Positions 49,983-59,399 of a stretch of DNA of 64,000 nucleotides are shown piece by piece; positions within the stretch are counted from its first letter, which is position 1, and the number at the start of each line of letters is the position of its first letter. The stretch comes from Hyphomicrobiaceae bacterium (GTDB lineage Bacteria; Pseudomonadota; Alphaproteobacteria; Rhizobiales; Hyphomicrobiaceae). Location: assembly GCA_025359185.1 (NCBI GenBank), contig JANYHF010000008.1, positions 1 to 64,000 of the forward strand, given 5' to 3'. The notes beneath the pieces were generated by a model. That model was not told the DNA's origin, searched no databases, and saw only the letters and a program-made list of their open reading frames with translations. A program made the position numbers and the translations under genes.

Positions 49983-50843
49983 ATGACGCCACGCATCGTA
50001 CGAACACTTGACGAGTTGCGCTCGGTAACCTCGGCCTGGCGGCTGGCAAAGCAAACCCACGCGCTGGTGCCGACCATGGGGGCGCTGCATGAGGGGCATC
50101 TGGCGCTGGTGCGGCTGGCGCGGCAGCATGCCAAACGGGTGGTGGTCTCAATTTTCGTCAACCCGGCGCAGTTCGGGCCGGCGGAGGATCTGGCACGATA
50201 CCCGCGCGACGAGGCAGGCGATGCGGCAAAACTGGCCACCGTCGATTGCGATCTGATCTGGTTGCCGGATGCCGCCGAGATGTACCCGCCGGGCTTTGCT
50301 ACCCGCATCGTGCCTGAAGGTGCGGCGCGAGGCCTGGAAACCGACTTCCGGCCGGAGTTTTTTGCGGGGGTGGCGACCGTCTGCTGCAAGCTGTTCACGC
50401 AAGTTGCTCCTATGGCCGCAATCTTCGGCGAGAAGGACTATCAGCAGCTCTGTGTTGTGCGACAGCTGGTGCGCGACCTTAATTTGCCGCTCGATATTAT
50501 CGGCGCTCCCACCATCCGCGAGCCGGACGGTCTCGCCATGTCGTCGCGCAACCGCTATTTGACGCCGCAGGAGCGGTTGATCGCGCCGGTCCTCCATCGT
50601 CAATTGACACAAGCGGCAACCAGCATCGAGGCTGGGCACCGGATGTCGATTGCTTGCGCCAGGGCCCGCGACGCGCTTGGCAAAGCGGGCTTCAGGGTCG
50701 ACTATCTGACCTTGCGCGATGCCACCACGCTGGCCCCGATCGACAACCTGACCGGTCAACCCTTGCGCCTGCTGGCCACCGCCTGGCTCGACAAAACCCG
50801 GCTCATCGACAACATCGCCGTCTTGCCGCCGCAATGCACTTAA
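49983..50843 (+). CDS. panC: Pantothenate synthetase
   Basis: PanC joins pantoate and beta-alanine with ATP to make pantothenate. The nucleotide-binding TMGALHEGHLALV, FVNPAQFGP, GEKDYQQL and MSSRNRYL motifs are all present in a 286-residue protein of standard length. panB is not adjacent. The start is ATG 49983. A very short membrane-type open frame follows 16 bp after the stop. Confidence 0.96.
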   Translation: MTPRIVRTLDELRSVTSAWRLAKQTHALVPTMGALHEGHLALVRLARQHAKRVVVSIFVNPAQFGPAEDLARYPRDEAGDAAKLATVDCDLIWLPDAAEMYPPGFATRIVPEGAARGLETDFRPEFFAGVATVCCKLFTQVAPMAAIFGEKDYQQLCVVRQLVRDLNLPLDIIGAPTIREPDGLAMSSRNRYLTPQERLIAPVLHRQLTQAATSIEAGHRMSIACARARDALGKAGFRVDYLTLRDATTLAPIDNLTGQPLRLLATAWLDKTRLIDNIAVLPPQCT

Positions 50844-50859
50844 CTCCGAGGCAATTTGC

Positions 50860-50964
50860 ATGTTTTGGAACATTTTCTCTGGGTGTGCGCCGATCCAGGG
50901 TGCGTTCCTCGTCACCTCGATCCTTGCGCTCGTTGCGGTCGCTTCACTCGTGCGCAGCCTGTGA
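50860..50964 (+). CDS. Possible 34-residue membrane peptide downstream of panC
   Basis: ATG 50860 has a CGAGG site 7 bp upstream and opens MFWNIFSGCAPIQGAFLVTS, followed by a hydrophobic stretch ILALVAVASLV and a basic end RSL. It would be a single-pass membrane peptide. It lies 16 bp after the panC stop on the same strand. It may be a chance frame; conservation is the only real test. Confidence 0.3.
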   Translation: MFWNIFSGCAPIQGAFLVTSILALVAVASLVRSL

Positions 50965-51354
50965 ACCAGGGCAATCGTCACCTGGACGCACGAGCCCCTC
51001 GGCTTCGCGCTTGTCATGGCAGCGAAGGCTGCCATCCACGATGGCCCTGTCCACGTGCCGCAGTCCTGCGCCTCCGACAACTTACGTTCCATTGCGTTGA
51101 TGCTAACCATCCGTCCTTGCCTCCTGAGCCTGACTCATGGCACCACCCAGGTCATGCTTAGGGGATGGATTCGCAAGTTGAGGGGCGATTCCAGTGCTGG
51201 GAGGCAGGCTAAGGCCGTCCCTGCGCCGGAGCTGCCTTTGGCTGACCCGCCACCTCCCGCGCCACGCCTAGGCGTCGATCCGCCACCTGCCCAAGCTGCG
51301 CCAGCGCCGGTAGTTCCGATCCGTGCCGTTCTAGAACCAGAACAGAAGACCGAC
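50965..51354. other. Region upstream of parE
   Basis: The parE frame remains open back to 51016 through a Pro/Ala-rich stretch (51172-51354). It has internal ATG codons at about 51154 but no convincing ribosome-binding site. No other gene, hairpin or promoter is evident. parE transcription probably starts within this region. Confidence 0.4.
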
Positions 51355-53397
51355 ATGAGCAAGTCCACCGCCGCCCGTTCGCCTAGTCTGTTCGGCAAGC
51401 TCGAAAAGGAGCTTGAGGAGAGGCCGATCAAGGCTGCGCGCGCCAGAACCGGAGATGCAGAGGCCGACTACAGCGCCGCCGACATCGAGGTGCTGGAGGG
51501 TCTTGAACCCGTCCGCCGCCGCCCGGGCATGTATATCGGCGGCACCGACGAGAAGGCCTTGCACCATCTGTTCGCCGAAGTGATCGATAACTCCATGGAC
51601 GAGGCCGTGATGGGCCACGCCACCTGGATCGAGGTGCGGCTGGAAGCTGATGGCTTCCTGCAGGTGATGGACAATGGCCGCGGTATCCCGGTCGATCCGC
51701 ACCCGAAATTCAAACCCAAATCGGCGCTGGAAGTCATTCTCACCATGCTGCATTCGGGCGGCAAGTTTGACAGCAAAGTCTACAACACCTCAGGCGGCCT
51801 GCATGGCGTCGGCGTGTCGGTGGTGAATGCGCTGTCCGAAACGCTGGAAGTGGAAATTGCGCGCGGGCAACAGTTGTACCGGCAGGTCTATTCACGCGGG
51901 CTGCCGCAGACCAAGCTGGAAAAGTTCGGGCCAGCCATGAACCGGCGTGGCACCAAAATGCGGTTCCGGCCCGATCCGCAGATTTTCGGCAAGGACTGGC
52001 AGTGGAAGCCCGCCCGGCTGTTCAAGATGGCGCGCTCGAAGGCCTATCTGTTCGGCGGCGTCGAGATTCGCTGGTTCTGCGATCCGTCCTTGCTGGACGC
52101 GAAAGATGAGATCCCGGCCGAGGCCGTGTTCCGCTATCCCGGCGGCCTAAAGGATTTTCTGGCCACCCGTATTGAGGGGCTCGCCCTCGTTACCAAGGAC
52201 GTGTTCGCGGGCAAGGTTGTCAAGGACGGGGGGCACGGCTCGGTCGAATGGGCGATTGCCTGGATCGGCAACGACGACGGGTTCCTATCCACCTATTGCA
52301 ACACAGTACCGACGCCCGAGGGTGGAACGCATGAGGCGGGCCTGCGCGCGGCCTTGACCAAGGGCCTCAAGGCCTATGGCGAACTCGTGAACAACAAGAA
52401 GGCCGCGCAAGTCACGGCCGAGGACGTGTTCAACCAGCTCGGCGGCATGATGGCCGTGTTCATCCGCGAGCCGGAGTTCCAGGGCCAGACCAAGGACAAG
52501 CTGGCGACCCAAGAGGCCACCCGCATCGTCGAAAACGCCGTGCGCGATGCGTTCGATCATTGGCTTGCTGATAGCCCCGTGCAGGCGACCAAGCTGCTGG
52601 ATTGGGTGGTTGAAATTGCCGAAGACCGGCTGAAGCGCCGGGCCGAGAAGGACATCGCCCGCAAATCAGCGACCAAGCGGTTGCGCTTGCCCGGCAAACT
52701 CGCAGATTGTGCCAATGCGGGCATGGTGGGCTCGGAGATCTTCATCGTCGAGGGCGACTCAGCTGGTGGTTCGGCCAAGCAGGCGCGAGACCGCAAAACG
52801 CAAGCGGTGCTCCCGTTGCGCGGAAAAATCCTCAACGTCGCCAACGCCACCTCGCAGAAGCTGGCGGCGAACGCGCTGATCGGCGATCTCATCCAGGCGC
52901 TCGGCTGCGGCACCAATTCGTCGTATACTGAGGACGAGTTGCGTTACGAGAAAGTGGTCATCATGACCGACGCCGACGTCGACGGCGCGCATATTGCGAG
53001 CCTGTTGATAACCTTCTTCTACCAGGAGATGCCGCAACTGATCGAGAACGGCCATCTCTACCTGGCCGTGCCGCCGCTGTACAAGATCAAGCAGGGCAAG
53101 GCCCACGTCTATGCGCTAGATGATGCGCACAAGGAGAAAATCTTCGCCTCCGACGCCTTCAAAAAGGGCGCCAAGCCGGAAGTGCAGCGCTTCAAGGGCC
53201 TCGGTGAAATGAACTCCGCTGAGCTCAAAGAAACCACGATGGACCCGAAGAACCGCCGAATGCTGCGTGTGGAAGTCGTGGATGCCGACCGGCAGCAAAC
53301 CGAAGAGGCCGTCTCCAGCCTGATGGGCTCCAGGCCCGAGGCGCGCTTCCGGTTCATCCAGGAACGTGCTGAATTTGCGCAAGAACTGGACGTCTAG
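51355..53397 (+). CDS. parE: DNA topoisomerase IV subunit B
   Basis: ParE is the ATPase subunit of topoisomerase IV, which unlinks daughter chromosomes. The GHKL ATPase site shows VIDNSMDEAVMG, MDNGRGIPVD and GGLHGVGVSVVNALS. The TOPRIM part has FIVEGDSAGGSAKQARDR and MTDADVDGAHIASLL. With ATG 51355 the protein has 680 residues, typical for alphaproteobacteria. GyrB is excluded by the shorter C-terminal part. The upstream frame could add a Pro-rich extension, which I consider unlikely. The next gene begins 7 bp after the stop. Confidence 0.95.
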   Translation: MSKSTAARSPSLFGKLEKELEERPIKAARARTGDAEADYSAADIEVLEGLEPVRRRPGMYIGGTDEKALHHLFAEVIDNSMDEAVMGHATWIEVRLEADGFLQVMDNGRGIPVDPHPKFKPKSALEVILTMLHSGGKFDSKVYNTSGGLHGVGVSVVNALSETLEVEIARGQQLYRQVYSRGLPQTKLEKFGPAMNRRGTKMRFRPDPQIFGKDWQWKPARLFKMARSKAYLFGGVEIRWFCDPSLLDAKDEIPAEAVFRYPGGLKDFLATRIEGLALVTKDVFAGKVVKDGGHGSVEWAIAWIGNDDGFLSTYCNTVPTPEGGTHEAGLRAALTKGLKAYGELVNNKKAAQVTAEDVFNQLGGMMAVFIREPEFQGQTKDKLATQEATRIVENAVRDAFDHWLADSPVQATKLLDWVVEIAEDRLKRRAEKDIARKSATKRLRLPGKLADCANAGMVGSEIFIVEGDSAGGSAKQARDRKTQAVLPLRGKILNVANATSQKLAANALIGDLIQALGCGTNSSYTEDELRYEKVVIMTDADVDGAHIASLLITFFYQEMPQLIENGHLYLAVPPLYKIKQGKAHVYALDDAHKEKIFASDAFKKGAKPEVQRFKGLGEMNSAELKETTMDPKNRRMLRVEVVDADRQQTEEAVSSLMGSRPEARFRFIQERAEFAQELDV

Positions 53398-53404
53398 GTT
53401 GACC

Positions 53405-54499
53405 ATGCGGCACCCTGCCGGCAAATGGCTTTTGTTGCTCATGCTGCTGTTTGCCATGCCGGTTGGCGGTTACGCCAGCTGGTGGGCAAGCCGTCCCGCA
53501 ACTCCAGACATACCGTCGCTTACCAGCGTGTTCTTGGCCTTCGACAAACAGCATCCGGGACGCGGCGGCGACATGGGCCGCCCGGCGCCAGATGATCACG
53601 CGATGGCCTATGCGCTCTATGCGTCTGCGGCCGTACTGGCAGGCCGCACGGATGATGCGCGCATCGCGGCCGACTGGCTGGTGGCGCATGACCATGATGG
53701 CGCCAGACCAGGTTGGGGCCTGTCCTTTGCCTGGGACGCCTTTTCGGATGGCAGCACCAATCCGGTGACAACCGTCTACGGCATTACAACGGCTTTGGCC
53801 GTGCGTGCGTTGCTTGATGTGGCTGAGAAAACCGGGGAAAGACGCTATCGCGACAGCGCCGTGGGAGCCTTGGATGCTTATTCCGGTGCCGTCACACAAA
53901 CACCGGTTGGGGTTTTTTTCTGGTATTCAGATCAGGTTGCAGATGCGATCGAAGTGCCCAATGTCGTGTCGATGCTAATGGGGCAGTATGCCCGGGCTGG
54001 ACGCGTCTTGGATCGCCAGGACTATCGCCAGCTTGCCGACCGGGCCTATGCCGAATTGATGACCAAACGGGTGATGGCGGGCGATCGCGCCTATTGGCCA
54101 TACTCGCAAAACCCAAACAGCCGCATGAACGACCTCGTGCATGCCAGCTACATCGTGCAGGGGTTGATCGACTACGCGCGTTGGAACAACCGCGCACCCG
54201 ACATCAGAGCCGAGTTGCACTATCTCGACGGTTTCATTACTGGCGCCTGTGTGACCCAGATGGACACCGTCCTGCACAAGGGGCGTTGCGCCAAGCCAGC
54301 CAGTCTCTGGGGCATCGGCATGCTGATGTTTACGCTTGCCGACATCGGCGACACAGTACGTGCCCATGCCATTGCAGGCCAGGTTGGCGCCTACCGGTTC
54401 GGCGACGGGCTGTTTGCCCAACGCGCTGGCGATCACGATTTCAACCCGCGAGCCGAGGCCCATTTGTTGTTTGGGCTGGCCCGGATGGCGCGGCCCTGA
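53405..54499 (+). CDS. Exported helical protein of unknown function
   Basis: I do not recognise the family with certainty. The 364-residue protein (ATG 53405) has a basic start and a hydrophobic segment at about residues 7-27 that looks like a signal anchor. The rest is rich in regularly spaced helices with aromatic motifs such as GWGLSFAWDAFSDG, TTVYGITTALAVRALL and NDLVHASYIVQGLIDYA. The pattern recalls alpha/alpha-toroid enzymes acting on sugars, which is an inference from repeat spacing only. It is placed 7 bp after parE on the same strand, and a 212-bp gap follows before tolC. Confidence 0.65.
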   Translation: MRHPAGKWLLLLMLLFAMPVGGYASWWASRPATPDIPSLTSVFLAFDKQHPGRGGDMGRPAPDDHAMAYALYASAAVLAGRTDDARIAADWLVAHDHDGARPGWGLSFAWDAFSDGSTNPVTTVYGITTALAVRALLDVAEKTGERRYRDSAVGALDAYSGAVTQTPVGVFFWYSDQVADAIEVPNVVSMLMGQYARAGRVLDRQDYRQLADRAYAELMTKRVMAGDRAYWPYSQNPNSRMNDLVHASYIVQGLIDYARWNNRAPDIRAELHYLDGFITGACVTQMDTVLHKGRCAKPASLWGIGMLMFTLADIGDTVRAHAIAGQVGAYRFGDGLFAQRAGDHDFNPRAEAHLLFGLARMARP

Positions 54500-54711
54500 C
54501 CGCCCTGTCGAATTGAGATTGCGCATTTGGGGCGCCGCAAACGCAGGTACTCCTCTCCCGCACAGTTAATATTTGTTCAGTGTGTCCCGAGGGGCCTTGG
54601 CAAGCGCCCAAACCGGTGTTGATATTCTGTGAATAAGATTCGCTGTTGGGTCTGGGTGGGCTCCGCAGTGGCGTTTTTGAGGTCGGCGTTCTACAAGGGG
54701 CTTTGCATTCT

Positions 54712-56172
54712 ATGCCGACGCTACTGCGAGCCCATGCCAGGCATGAGCGGCGCCTAATGGGCGTTGCTGCGGTAATGGTGATGTGTGCGGGCCTGTCAAC
54801 CGTTCCAACGCAGGCAGCAGAGTCACTCGATCAGGCGCTGGCGAGTGCCTACAGCACCAATCCACGCATCATGAGTGGACGCGCCCGCTTGCGCTCGATC
54901 GACGAAAACCTTGCCCGTGCGCAATCTGGATACCGGCCCACAATCGGCGGCGAAATCGATTATACCTTGCGCAATAACGAGACGGTGCCAAGTTCGCCCG
55001 GCGACGGCACGACCCTGTCGCGCACCTATTCTCTGACCGCCTCACAACCCATCTACAGCGGCGGACAGACTCGCCATGCCGTCAGCGAAGCCGACGCCAA
55101 CATCAAGGCAGAGCGCGAGGTTCTGCGCGATACCGAGCAGCTCGTGCTGCTGGATGCGATCACAGCCTATGTGGACGTGGTGCGCGACAGAGCAACACTC
55201 GTTGTGCAACAAAAGAACGTAGCTGTGCTGACGCAGGAGCTGAAACAGGTCAAGGCGCGGTTCGATGTCGGTGAGGTAACCAAAACGGACGTAGAACAGG
55301 CGCGTGCCAGTTTGGCCGGAGCTCAATCTTTGTTCGAAGGTGCCAAGGCGAACGTCCACGCAAGCGAGGGGCGTTTTGTGCTTGCCATCGGCCATCCGCC
55401 GGTCGGTTTGCGCGACCCGGCAGCGCCGCTACGATCCATACCGGGCAATTTGGAGGAAGTGGTTGCCAACGCTATGGCGGCCCGGCCATCGGTCGTGCAG
55501 GCCGCATATCTTGAAAAAGCCTCGCAACATACGATCCGCAGATTAACGGGACAATTGCTGCCGCAGCTGTCGTTGAGCGCGCAATTGAGCGCTACCGAAG
55601 ATCCTAGCCCACTGACGGAAGAAACTCGGACGGCGTCGGTGACGGGTAAGGTCAGTCTGCCGATTTATGAAGCAGGCGAAGTGCGCGCTCAGATCCGCCA
55701 GCAGAAGGAAAACCGGCAGGCGCTGTTGGAGAATGTGGAACAGGCGCGTGAGCAGGCGCAATCTGACGCGACGTCAGCGTGGGCGCAACTGCAGGCGTCA
55801 CGGGCGCAATTGCTGGCCAACCAGACACAAGTCGATGCGGCCAAGACGGCACTGGAGGGCGTGCGGGCCGAGCTTCAGGTGGGTCAGCGTACAGAAATTG
55901 ATGTGCTGAACTCGCAGCAGACGTTGAACAACGCCCAGGTGACGCTGATTGGCACGAAGCGCGATATTGTTGTGAACAGTTACCGGCTACTGCAAGTCAT
56001 GGGGCGGCTGACGGTCGATAGGCTGAGCGTTCCTGTCCGGCAGTATGACACAACGGCTCACTACAATGAGACCAATGGCAAATGGTGGCAGATCACCATC
56101 ACGCGTGAGCCTGGATATGCCGGTATCGATGGCGGCCTTGGGGCCATTGTGAGCGATCAGTTGCATCATTAG
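54712..56172 (+). CDS. tolC: TolC-family outer-membrane efflux channel
   Basis: TolC-type proteins form the outer-membrane trimeric duct of efflux pumps and type I secretion. The signal peptide ends near TVPTQAA. Two homologous OEP repeats follow with the long helices (LTQELKQVKARFDVGEVTKTD and later AALEGVRAELQVGQRTEIDV-type stretches). Motifs ASQPIYSGGQTRHAV and KVSLPIYEAGEVRAQI mark the strand regions of each repeat. With ATG 54712 the protein is 486 residues; an upstream frame to 54646 lacks support. No pump genes are adjacent. Confidence 0.93.
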   Translation: MPTLLRAHARHERRLMGVAAVMVMCAGLSTVPTQAAESLDQALASAYSTNPRIMSGRARLRSIDENLARAQSGYRPTIGGEIDYTLRNNETVPSSPGDGTTLSRTYSLTASQPIYSGGQTRHAVSEADANIKAEREVLRDTEQLVLLDAITAYVDVVRDRATLVVQQKNVAVLTQELKQVKARFDVGEVTKTDVEQARASLAGAQSLFEGAKANVHASEGRFVLAIGHPPVGLRDPAAPLRSIPGNLEEVVANAMAARPSVVQAAYLEKASQHTIRRLTGQLLPQLSLSAQLSATEDPSPLTEETRTASVTGKVSLPIYEAGEVRAQIRQQKENRQALLENVEQAREQAQSDATSAWAQLQASRAQLLANQTQVDAAKTALEGVRAELQVGQRTEIDVLNSQQTLNNAQVTLIGTKRDIVVNSYRLLQVMGRLTVDRLSVPVRQYDTTAHYNETNGKWWQITITREPGYAGIDGGLGAIVSDQLHH

Positions 56173-56269
56173 CTCACATACGGTACGCTCTTACGCAGGG
56201 TTGCGCTACCTGCCGCAATGGGGCTAGTCGGAAGCCAGATTTGCTTGCGACTGACGATGGAGATGCCCC

Positions 56270-57109
56270 ATGAGCCTCAAGACAATTCTCCTCCCTGTTG
56301 AACGTCATGATCAGAACAGTACCATTTTCGACTGTGCGGCTGCTCTGGCGCGGGTATTTGGCAGTTATGTGGAAGCTGTTGGCGTCCGGTCGCTGGTCGC
56401 CGATATCTACATTGCTGGTGCGTTCGGCGGCGTTCCTGTGGCCCAGTTGCCTAGCACCGGGGCAAGCGGCGAGGAATTGCGTCGCATCGCCGAGTTCGAG
56501 GCCAAGCGTTCAGGATTGCCACCGGGCGATATCGCGGGCTCTGGGCTCCGCTTCGCATGGCGTGATATGGATCCGTTGGACGATATAGCGCTGGCGGCCC
56601 GGGCGCGCGCATTCGATCTGACCGTGTTTGGGCGTGTGCGGCGCGACGGTTCAGGGCCGCGAATGGGTTCACTGGAGGCCACTCTCTTTGAAGCTGGCCG
56701 GCCGATCCTGATTGCCCCGCCGCAACCAGCTAAGACCTTCGGGGAGCGTATTGTTGTGGCCTGGAATGGCAGTACGGAGACCGCGCGAACCGTTGGATTT
56801 GCCATGCCGTTGCTGGAACGAGCCCAGCAGGTGATGGTTCTCAGTGTCGAGGGCAGCGGCGTTCCCGGTCCCACAGGTGCTGAAATGGCCGCGACATTGC
56901 GCGCCAACGGTGTCACCACCGAAGAGCGGCTGGTGCCCGCATCCAACCGGGCGGCAGGCGAAGTGTTCCTCGCCGAAGCAACCGCCTGGGGTGCCGATGT
57001 CGTCATCAAGGGCGCCTACACCCAGAGCCGCCTCCGCCAGATGATTTTTGGCGGCGCTACCAGCCACATTCTCATGTCAGCAGAACTCCCGGTGTTTATG
57101 GCCCATTGA
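56270..57109 (+). CDS. Tandem universal stress protein
   Basis: Two UspA domains lie head to tail (about residues 1-150 and 160-279). The second ends with GGATSHILMSAELPVFMAH, the typical UspA tail following the nucleotide-loop Gly residues. The first has FGRVRRDGSGPRMGS. Such double-domain proteins respond to starvation or respiratory stress in alphaproteobacteria. It is convergent with hemA, only 4 bp apart. Confidence 0.92.
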   Translation: MSLKTILLPVERHDQNSTIFDCAAALARVFGSYVEAVGVRSLVADIYIAGAFGGVPVAQLPSTGASGEELRRIAEFEAKRSGLPPGDIAGSGLRFAWRDMDPLDDIALAARARAFDLTVFGRVRRDGSGPRMGSLEATLFEAGRPILIAPPQPAKTFGERIVVAWNGSTETARTVGFAMPLLERAQQVMVLSVEGSGVPGPTGAEMAATLRANGVTTEERLVPASNRAAGEVFLAEATAWGADVVIKGAYTQSRLRQMIFGGATSHILMSAELPVFMAH

Positions 57110-57113
57110 TCGC

Positions 57114-58325
57114 CTACGCCGCCTTGCGCAATCGCATCTCGCTCCAAAGGTGCCCGAGCGCTTCGACCAAGTGCGCGATGTCGTCCGCGCTGTGTACAGG
57201 GCTCGGTGTGAGGCGAATGCGTTCGGTCCCGCGCGGAACAGTCGGGTAATTGATGGGTTGTACATAAATGCCAAAACGGTCGAGAAGCTGGTCGGTCAGG
57301 CTTTTGCACAGCACCGGGTCTCCGACCAACACCGGAACAATGTGGCTTGGCCCCTCAAGGACCGGCAGACCGGCTTCGGTCAGGCGGCGCTTGACGATGG
57401 CGGCCTGCGCGTGCAGCTGGACCCGGCGGTCGGCGTTGGCCTTGACGTGCCGTACGCTTGCCAGTGCGCCGGCGGCGATGGCTGGTGGCAATGACGTCGT
57501 AAAGATGAAACCAGGCGCGTGGCTCCGGATGGCGTCTATGATCGGCGCTGCGGCAGCCACATAGCCCCCAACGACGCCAAATCCCTTAGCCAACGTTCCC
57601 TCGATGATATCGACCTCAGCCATCACGCCATCGCGTTCGGCGACCCCGGCCCCGTTCGGCCCATAAAGGCCAACAGCGTGCACTTCATCGAGATAGGTGA
57701 GGGCGTTGTAGTGACGGGCCAATTCGCAAATTCCGGCAATTGGCGCGATGTCACCGTCCATCGAGTAAACAGATTCAAAGGCGATGAGCTTTGGCGCCAT
57801 CGGTGGCAGCTCATCAAGTTGACGCTCAAGATCGGCAAGATCGTTGTGCTTCCAGATCCGCTTGGCCGCGCCGCCCTGGCGGATCCCCTCGATCATGGAC
57901 GCATGGTTCATGGCATCAGAAAGAATGATCAGGCCGGGTAGCAACCGCGACAGCGTTGACAGTGACGCCTCATTAGCAACAAACCCGGAGGTGAACAGCA
58001 GCGCCCGTTCTTTAGCGTGCAGATCGGCCAGCTCTTGCTCCAATTCCACATGATAGTGGGTCGTGCCAGAGATGTTGCGCGTACCGCCGGATCCAGCGCC
58101 CGCTTTATCGATGGCGGCGTGCATGGCCGCGATCACATCGGGATGCTGACCCATGCCCAGATAGTCGTTCGAGCACCACACCGTTACTGGCCGCGTAGCG
58201 CCCTCCAAATGCTGCGTTGCGCGCGGAAACGCGCCGCCATGGCGCACGATATCGGCAAACACGCGGTAGCGGCCCTCCCGGCGGACGGCGTCAACGGCAT
58301 TGGTAAAATGCTGCAGATAGTCCAT
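57114..58325 (-). CDS. hemA: 5-aminolevulinate synthase
   Basis: ALAS condenses glycine and succinyl-CoA as the first step of the C4 haem pathway, the hallmark route of alphaproteobacteria. The protein opens [20 protein letters not shown], has the Gly-rich [13 protein letters not shown] and the PLP Lys in [13 protein letters not shown], and ends with the [10 protein letters not shown] region. With ATG 58325 it has 403 residues, a usual length. It is downstream of the homocysteine methyltransferase-like gene on the minus strand (56-bp gap) and supplies haem for the oxidase encoded elsewhere in the window. Confidence 0.96.
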   Translation of the reverse strand: MDYLQHFTNAVDAVRREGRYRVFADIVRHGGAFPRATQHLEGATRPVTVWCSNDYLGMGQHPDVIAAMHAAIDKAGAGSGGTRNISGTTHYHVELEQELADLHAKERALLFTSGFVANEASLSTLSRLLPGLIILSDAMNHASMIEGIRQGGAAKRIWKHNDLADLERQLDELPPMAPKLIAFESVYSMDGDIAPIAGICELARHYNALTYLDEVHAVGLYGPNGAGVAERDGVMAEVDIIEGTLAKGFGVVGGYVAAAAPIIDAIRSHAPGFIFTTSLPPAIAAGALASVRHVKANADRRVQLHAQAAIVKRRLTEAGLPVLEGPSHIVPVLVGDPVLCKSLTDQLLDRFGIYVQPINYPTVPRGTERIRLTPSPVHSADDIAHLVEALGHLWSEMRLRKAA

Positions 58326-58381
58326 CGTACTGCTCTCCGCTTCAGGGAGCCCAACACCAGCGAACGTTTTCGCCCAAAGGT

Positions 58382-59329
58382 TCATTCCGTTCGCGCCACA
58401 AATGCGGCCCGTGCGGCCACGGCCGCCTTGACATGCGGCAACCCTGTTCCACAGCAGCCACCGATGACCCGGACGCCTTGGCCGAGCCAATCGATATAGA
58501 ATTGCTGCAGGGCGTCATTTGAAATGACATCGACAAAACGCCAATCGGGCGCGGCAAAATAGCCAGAGTCCGGATAGGCGCTGAGCGGCCCGGAGAAATG
58601 CCCGGCGATTACGCCGAGTGCGTCAGCGACTGTGTCAGAGCCTGTGTGCATGATACCTGCTACGTCCACCCGGCCTTTTGGGATCATGCGGGCAATATCA
58701 GAGAGCGCAATATCCTCCAACCGGTCGAAAGCGAGGACGCTGCGATCAGCACCGCACCGGGCACTGGCGCCGAACCAGACAGGCAGGCCCGTTGAAAGTG
58801 CGGCCTCGACGGCGAGGGGCGTGCGCACCGGGTTGTACATCATCTCCAACATGATGAGATCGGCGCCCGCGTCTTTCAGATGGCCTGCAAGTTCATGAAA
58901 GGCGTCGGACACGGCCCCGTCGGACGGAACCTTGGACGCATCGACCCTATCGGTGCCAACAGCGACCGGCACCATGTGCGACAGCGACCCTGCAACGGCG
59001 ACGCGCGCTTCGGCGCCCGCCCGCTTGCGGGCTTCCAACGCAGATTCCACGGCCCGATGCGCAACGTCCCCAACCTTGCCACCCAGCCCAGCGCCCGCCA
59101 GCATCAGGCGCGACGCCGCGAACGTGTTGGCCGTGACAACGTCCGAGCCGGCGCGGATGTAGTCGAGATGGATTTCGGTCAACAACGCGTGGTGTTCAAG
59201 CGTCGCCGGGCCGCACCAGGCTGCGGCATCCATCGGCGCACCCCGGCGCTGCAATTCTGTCCCGGTCGCCCCATCCAGAATCACGACATCGCCGCTGTCT
59301 AACCTTTGCTTTATGCTGCCATAAGCCAT
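58382..59329 (-). CDS. Homocysteine S-methyltransferase family protein with altered metal site
   Basis: Family enzymes transfer methyl groups to homocysteine on a zinc site made of three Cys. The opening [16 protein letters not shown] and the terminal [11 protein letters not shown] (Cys292, Cys293) are present. The first Cys ligand, normally in a G-x-N-C motif, is replaced in the aligned position by His228 ([10 protein letters not shown]). The protein may use a Cys2His site or have a different methyl acceptor. Length is 315 residues. It lies 56 bp before hemA. Confidence 0.85.
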   Translation of the reverse strand: MAYGSIKQRLDSGDVVILDGATGTELQRRGAPMDAAAWCGPATLEHHALLTEIHLDYIRAGSDVVTANTFAASRLMLAGAGLGGKVGDVAHRAVESALEARKRAGAEARVAVAGSLSHMVPVAVGTDRVDASKVPSDGAVSDAFHELAGHLKDAGADLIMLEMMYNPVRTPLAVEAALSTGLPVWFGASARCGADRSVLAFDRLEDIALSDIARMIPKGRVDVAGIMHTGSDTVADALGVIAGHFSGPLSAYPDSGYFAAPDWRFVDVISNDALQQFYIDWLGQGVRVIGGCCGTGLPHVKAAVAARAAFVARTE

Positions 59330-59362
59330 CGGGCGATGCGTTTCCTGCGTGAGATGCGTCGA

Positions 59363-59383
59363 CGGTGCCGGTCAACGGCACCG
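59363..59383 (-). terminator. Hairpin between the Tyr/His-rich gene and the methyltransferase gene
   Basis: CGGTGCCG (59363-59370) pairs with CGGCACCG (59376-59383) around a 5-nt loop, 17 bp past the stop of the upstream minus-strand gene. No T run follows on the minus strand, so it may be a weak terminator or a processing structure in the leader of the methyltransferase gene. Confidence 0.35.
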
Positions 59384-59399
59384 CCAAAATGCAAGTCAA

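Noticed and set aside
59330-59399. SAM-type riboswitch ahead of the homocysteine methyltransferase-like gene
   Set aside because: Only a simple 8-bp hairpin is present; the conserved SAM-II or SAM-I cores are not visible.
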